Part shown: one piece after another, positions 21,852 through 23,324 of the stretch
How positions within the stretch are numbered: position 1 is the stretch's first letter
How the letters are laid out: every line of letters starts with the position of its first letter
NCBI GenBank assembly: GCA_000432835.1
Contig: FR890370.1
Coordinates: 1-23,324 of the forward strand
Length of the DNA stretch: 23,324 nt
Direction: 5' to 3'
Source of the DNA: Clostridium sp. CAG:417
Lineage (GTDB): Bacteria; Bacillota_I; Bacilli_A; RF39; UBA660
Notes under the pieces: model-generated
The model's database searches: none
Told to the model about the DNA's origin: nothing
The model's input: the letters and a program-made list of their open reading frames with translations, nothing else
Program-made: the position numbers and the translations under genes

Positions 21852-22766
21852 ATGTTAGCAAATAGATTAAATTACGGAGATACAATCGGTGTTGTAGGGG
21901 TATCTAATAGCTTAGCATTAAATAATAGATTTGATGATTTTAAAAAAGCAGAAAAATTTTTAATTACTAAAGGTTTTAAGATAAAATTTGGAAAATATAT
22001 AAAAGAAGATTATTATGGCTCATGTGGTACAAGAGAACAAAAAGCAGAAGATTTTATGAATATGTTTAAAGATGATGATGTTAAAGCAATAATATGTTTA
22101 GAAGGTGGTGAAACTTGCAATACATTTATTGATTTATTAGATTATGAAGAAATAAAAAAGCATCCTAAGATACTGCTAGGTTATAGTGATATAACAGTAT
22201 TACTTCAAGCTATTTATAAAAAGACAGGATTAATAACTTTTAGTGGGCCGGATTTTCTTTCATTTGGTTTAGACTATGCAGAAGAACAATATAAAGTATT
22301 TATAGATGCTTTTATTAACCAAAAATTAGATAGGTTTAATAATGGTACAAAACAATTAATTAAAAATGGTACTGTTGAAGGTAAAATAATTGGTACAAAT
22401 TTGGCTTGTATGATGTATTTGCTTGGCACAGAATTTTTACCAAATATGGAAAGTAATATATTATTTATAGAAAGTTATAGAACATCTATAAATGAATGCC
22501 AAAGAAGATTTGCCCATTTAAAACAATATGGTATATTTGATAAAATAAAAGGAATAGTGATTGGTTATAATTATGATTTACAGAAAGATGAAAGTAAATA
22601 TCCTCAAATGGAAGATATAATACTTGAATATACTAAAGAATATAATTTTCCAATAATAAAATGTAATGATTTTGGACATAAGATAGTAAATAGTGTTATT
22701 CCTATTGGTGCTGATATTAAAATAGATAATGATAAAGTTGAAATAATAGGAAAAATTTTAAATTGA
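21852..22766 (+). CDS. LD-carboxypeptidase/MccF-like serine peptidase (family S66)
   Basis: 304 residues, full family length. Catalytic triad visible: Ser112 in GYSDITVL, Glu207 in ILFIESYRTS, His276 in DFGHK. Other blocks: YGDTIGVVGVSNS, EGGETCNTFIDLLDYEEI, KHPKILLGYSD, TFSGPDF, GTNLACMMYLLGTEFLP, CQRRFAHL and GIVIGY. S66 enzymes either remove the terminal D-Ala from tetrapeptides in cell-wall recycling (LdcA) or inactivate microcin C-type nucleotides (MccF); the EGGE block in place of the usual glycine-rich RGGYG favours neither firmly. No signal peptide, so cytosolic. The GGATAT site is weak. It follows an intergenic region with palindromes and precedes decayed sequence, so it may belong to an acquired segment. 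Confidence 0.9.
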   Translation: MLANRLNYGDTIGVVGVSNSLALNNRFDDFKKAEKFLITKGFKIKFGKYIKEDYYGSCGTREQKAEDFMNMFKDDDVKAIICLEGGETCNTFIDLLDYEEIKKHPKILLGYSDITVLLQAIYKKTGLITFSGPDFLSFGLDYAEEQYKVFIDAFINQKLDRFNNGTKQLIKNGTVEGKIIGTNLACMMYLLGTEFLPNMESNILFIESYRTSINECQRRFAHLKQYGIFDKIKGIVIGYNYDLQKDESKYPQMEDIILEYTKEYNFPIIKCNDFGHKIVNSVIPIGADIKIDNDKVEIIGKILN

Positions 22767-22775
22767 GAAAATTGA

Positions 22776-22934
22776 TATATACATAATAAACATTCAACAA
22801 TTAAAAGTGTTTATTATGTAGTAGTCAGTTATACCCAAACAGATAAAAAGCAACTATTTATTATTAATGAACATATCACGTTGAATGTGTTTCAGTACTA
22901 CATCGAAAAAGCTTTGAAAAATAAGAAATTTTAA
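22776..22934 (+). pseudogene. Decayed coding fragment (unknown)
   Basis: An open stretch of 52 sense codons ending in TAA, with no ATG and no ribosome site, reads as plausible protein (SVYYVVVSYTQTDKKQL, then INEHITLNVFQYYIEKAL). It looks like the remnant of a gene that lost its start. A similar YTxTDKK peptide recurs at 23003-23089. No family recognised. Confidence 0.3.
22781..22819. repeat. 11-bp inverted repeat downstream of the LD-carboxypeptidase gene
   Basis: ACATAATAAAC (22781-22791) and GTTTATTATGT (22809-22819) are perfect inverted copies around a 17-base loop. There is no U-tract on either side, so it is not a standard terminator; it may still stabilise the 3' end or mark an insertion remnant. 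Confidence 0.5.
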
Positions 22935-23002
22935 ATGTTTATTTGACCATGTCCTAGGAAAATATGTTTTTCAGTTCCAAGCTAAAAACTACATGTAAAT
23001 AA

Positions 23003-23089
23003 TTTCAATACACAAAAACAGATAAGAAATTAGAAGATTTATATGATGGTAAATTTAATAAATTAAATAAAACAAAAAAGACCAAGTAA
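23003..23089 (+). pseudogene. Second decayed coding fragment (unknown)
   Basis: 28 sense codons between two stops, with no start, reading FQYTKTDKKLEDLYDG and a Lys/Asn-rich end with TAA. The beginning resembles the fragment at 22776-22934 (YTQTDKK). The rest of 22935-23130 holds nothing I can identify. Confidence 0.25.
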
Positions 23090-23144
23090 ATAAAGAATAT
23101 GCATATATTAGAAAAATATATTAATAAAAAATAACTTTGTTCGA

Positions 23145-23172
23145 TTGATTTATAAGAATAGTATGATATATA
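23145..23172 (+). promoter_or_regulatory. Candidate promoter of the right-edge gene
   Basis: TTGATT (23145-23150), a 16-bp spacer and TATATA (23167-23172), upstream of a leader with a terminator and ribosome site. Confidence 0.45.
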
Positions 23173-23178
23173 TAAACT

Positions 23179-23324
23179 GTATTAATTATCTTGCTATGAG
23201 TTAATATGACAATTTGGACGCTAAGGTTATAATTTTTTAAAGCAAGGAAGAATTATTGCATGTTGCGGGATATCCCTTTCAATAGGATGAGGGGATATTC
23301 TTTTTTTATTCTAAAGATGGAGGT
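23179..23324 (+). promoter_or_regulatory. Attenuator-like leader for a gene beyond the right edge
   Basis: About 145 bases between the candidate promoter and the ribosome site TGGAGGT at the edge (23318-23324). It contains a hairpin region (GCAAGGAAGAATTATTGC, 23242-23259, with a second TTGC at 23263) followed by a terminator at 23268-23307. Terminator before ribosome site is the layout of a riboswitch, T-box or protein-controlled attenuator; no T-box motif is present and I do not recognise a known class. Confidence 0.5.
23268..23307 (+). terminator. Intrinsic terminator within the right-edge leader
   Basis: GGATATCCC (23268-23276) pairs with GGGATATTC (23292-23300), 9 bp with one G-U, followed by seven T. 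The 5' arm is also part of the self-complementary GGGATATCCC (23267-23276), giving an alternative fold. Confidence 0.75.

Noticed and set aside
1..23324. CRISPR array, insertion sequence or phage genes
   Set aside because: No regularly spaced direct repeats, no transposase or integrase, and no terminal repeats with target duplications were seen.

Overview
The window is low-GC DNA from what looks like a spore-forming member of the Firmicutes/Bacillota, probably a Bacilli- or Erysipelotrichia-like lineage with a compact genome; the exact taxon is inference. Grounds: strong AT bias, AGGAGG-type ribosome binding sites, a T-box leader before valS, the rpsO-pnp pair, and several sporulation or germination genes (SpoIVFA/SpoIVFB-like, GerA-type receptor subunits, a sporulation-type sensor kinase behind tandem Spo0A-box sequences). 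UGA is a stop here, so this is not a mycoplasma-code genome.

Layout. 1-250: the start of a leftward gene cut by the edge, and tRNA-Gly(GCC) with promoter and terminator. 300-1600: a membrane histidine kinase behind two TTCGACA boxes. 1600-2450 (minus): a Tyr-rich coat-like small protein and a dCMP deaminase. 2500-6140: an HD-domain hydrolase, then a T-box leader and valS. 6170-8960: a single-pass membrane protein with N-terminal repeats, a fusion of a VanY-like D,D-carboxypeptidase to the tRNA pseudouridine synthase TruB, and a 52-residue basic protein. 8997-10901: a self-contained YtrA-type GntR regulator/ABC transporter operon with a palindromic operator. 10936-13555: rpsO and pnp. 13579-14960: spoIVFA-spoIVFB-like pair with a sigma-E-like promoter and a non-canonical start for SpoIVFB. 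14964-15141: tRNA-Ala(TGC). 15211-18430: a PrsW-type intramembrane protease, an InlB-repeat surface protein and two unknown membrane proteins. 18415-20447 (minus): a two-gene gerA operon (GerAA, short GerAC, no GerAB) with a sigma-G-like promoter. 20469-22766: RlmD-type 23S rRNA methyltransferase and an S66 LD-carboxypeptidase. 22767-23324: decayed coding debris, then a promoter and an attenuator-like leader for a gene beyond the right edge.

How it fits together. Housekeeping translation and RNA genes (valS, truB, rpsO, pnp, rlmD, two tRNAs) are interleaved with sporulation and germination functions that carry stage-specific promoter-like sequences (Spo0A boxes, sigma-E, sigma-K and sigma-G-like elements). 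Most transcription units are short, each closed by a hairpin terminator, with the next -35 element often starting inside or right after the U-tract.

Most unusual items: the VanY-TruB fusion, the SpoIVFB frame that has homology upstream of every standard start codon, the gerA operon without GerAB and with a half-length GerAC, and the Spo0A-box pair in front of the kinase. All calls come from reading the sequence; no database search was run.
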